In this document: piece by piece, positions 44,716 to 44,804 of the stretch
How the letters are laid out: each line of letters begins with the position of its first letter
How positions within the stretch are numbered: position 1 is the first letter of the stretch
Assembly (NCBI GenBank): GCA_003612405.1
Contig: RAYR01000031.1
Location: 1-44,804 of the forward strand
DNA length: 44,804 nucleotides
Source: a bacterium 0.1xD8-71
Lineage (GTDB): Bacteria > Bacillota > Clostridia > Lachnospirales > Lachnospiraceae
Direction of reading: 5' to 3'
The notes under the pieces: generated by a model
The model's database searches: none
What the model was told of the DNA's origin: nothing
Seen by the model: only the letters and a program-made list of their open reading frames with translations
Program-made: the position numbers and the translations under genes

Positions 44716-44804
44716 ATCGTCAAACATCATACCCTCAAAACCGAACCTGAATCTCTAATCCATATCTCTTCCATCCCTTACTCCTCAGGAGTCTTTCTTC
44801 TCTC

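Noticed and set aside
44467..44730. 87-residue leftward frame over the tRNA cluster
   Set aside because: It is translated tRNA sequence (the familiar VAQLVRAP-type artefact), not a gene.

Overview
The window looks like a chromosome segment of a spore-forming Clostridia, most likely Lachnospiraceae. This is inferred from the fab cluster with FabK-type reductases, the holB-ricT-trmN6-rsmI housekeeping string, a CgeB-like glycosyltransferase, spmA, and Tn4451/TndX-type mobile-element genes. No rRNA gene is visible, so the species is not assigned.

Layout. (1) 1-5640 is accessory DNA: a HAD phosphatase, a frameshifted STAND ATPase with a repeat-rich C-terminus, a TnpW-like small protein, a complete large serine recombinase, and a MobC tail fragment. 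(2) 5700-12490 is a phosphate-starvation locus transcribed leftward: pstS-pstC-pstA-pstB-phoU-phoP-phoR. A PhoP-box-like module lies before pstS, and a second copy with identical spacing lies just after phoR, followed by a terminator about 280 bases further on. (3) 12500-14500 holds a 149-base nested palindrome, a TnpV gene, an unrecognised gene, and a small-RNA candidate with a consensus promoter. (4) 14540-19243 is the most unusual region. The sporulation gene spmA is intact, but a second, diverged copy of its 3' end lies 2.5 kb away, and each spmA 3' end is followed by a degenerate tyrosine-recombinase-like gene. I read this as two related small integrative units stacked in one attachment site inside spmA, each bringing its own spmA 3' end.

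(5) 19394-24654 is a two-component system (the kinase split by a frameshift) with a MacB/FtsX-type ABC transporter, probably for antimicrobial-peptide response. A Crp-like regulator and a divergent MATE exporter follow. (6) 26699-33860 is the type II fatty-acid synthase cluster in two leftward units, acpP-fabK and fabD-fabG-fabF-fabZ-fabK2-fabH. Each unit is preceded by the same FabT-like palindrome. (7) 33893-40126 is the conserved string Orn/Lys/Arg decarboxylase, guanylate-kinase-like, yaaR, holB, ricT, trmN6, rsmI. (8) 40177-43035 holds an HD-domain protein, a CgeB-like glycosyltransferase and a stand-alone PTS EIIC. (9) 43224-44021 is an AT-rich methyltransferase gene, followed by a partial copy of a tRNA-Lys 3' end and a leftward cluster of seven tRNA genes.

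Together the segment alternates between core metabolic operons and mobile DNA. The phosphate operon is bracketed by pieces of Tn4451-like elements, and the spmA locus behaves as an integration site.
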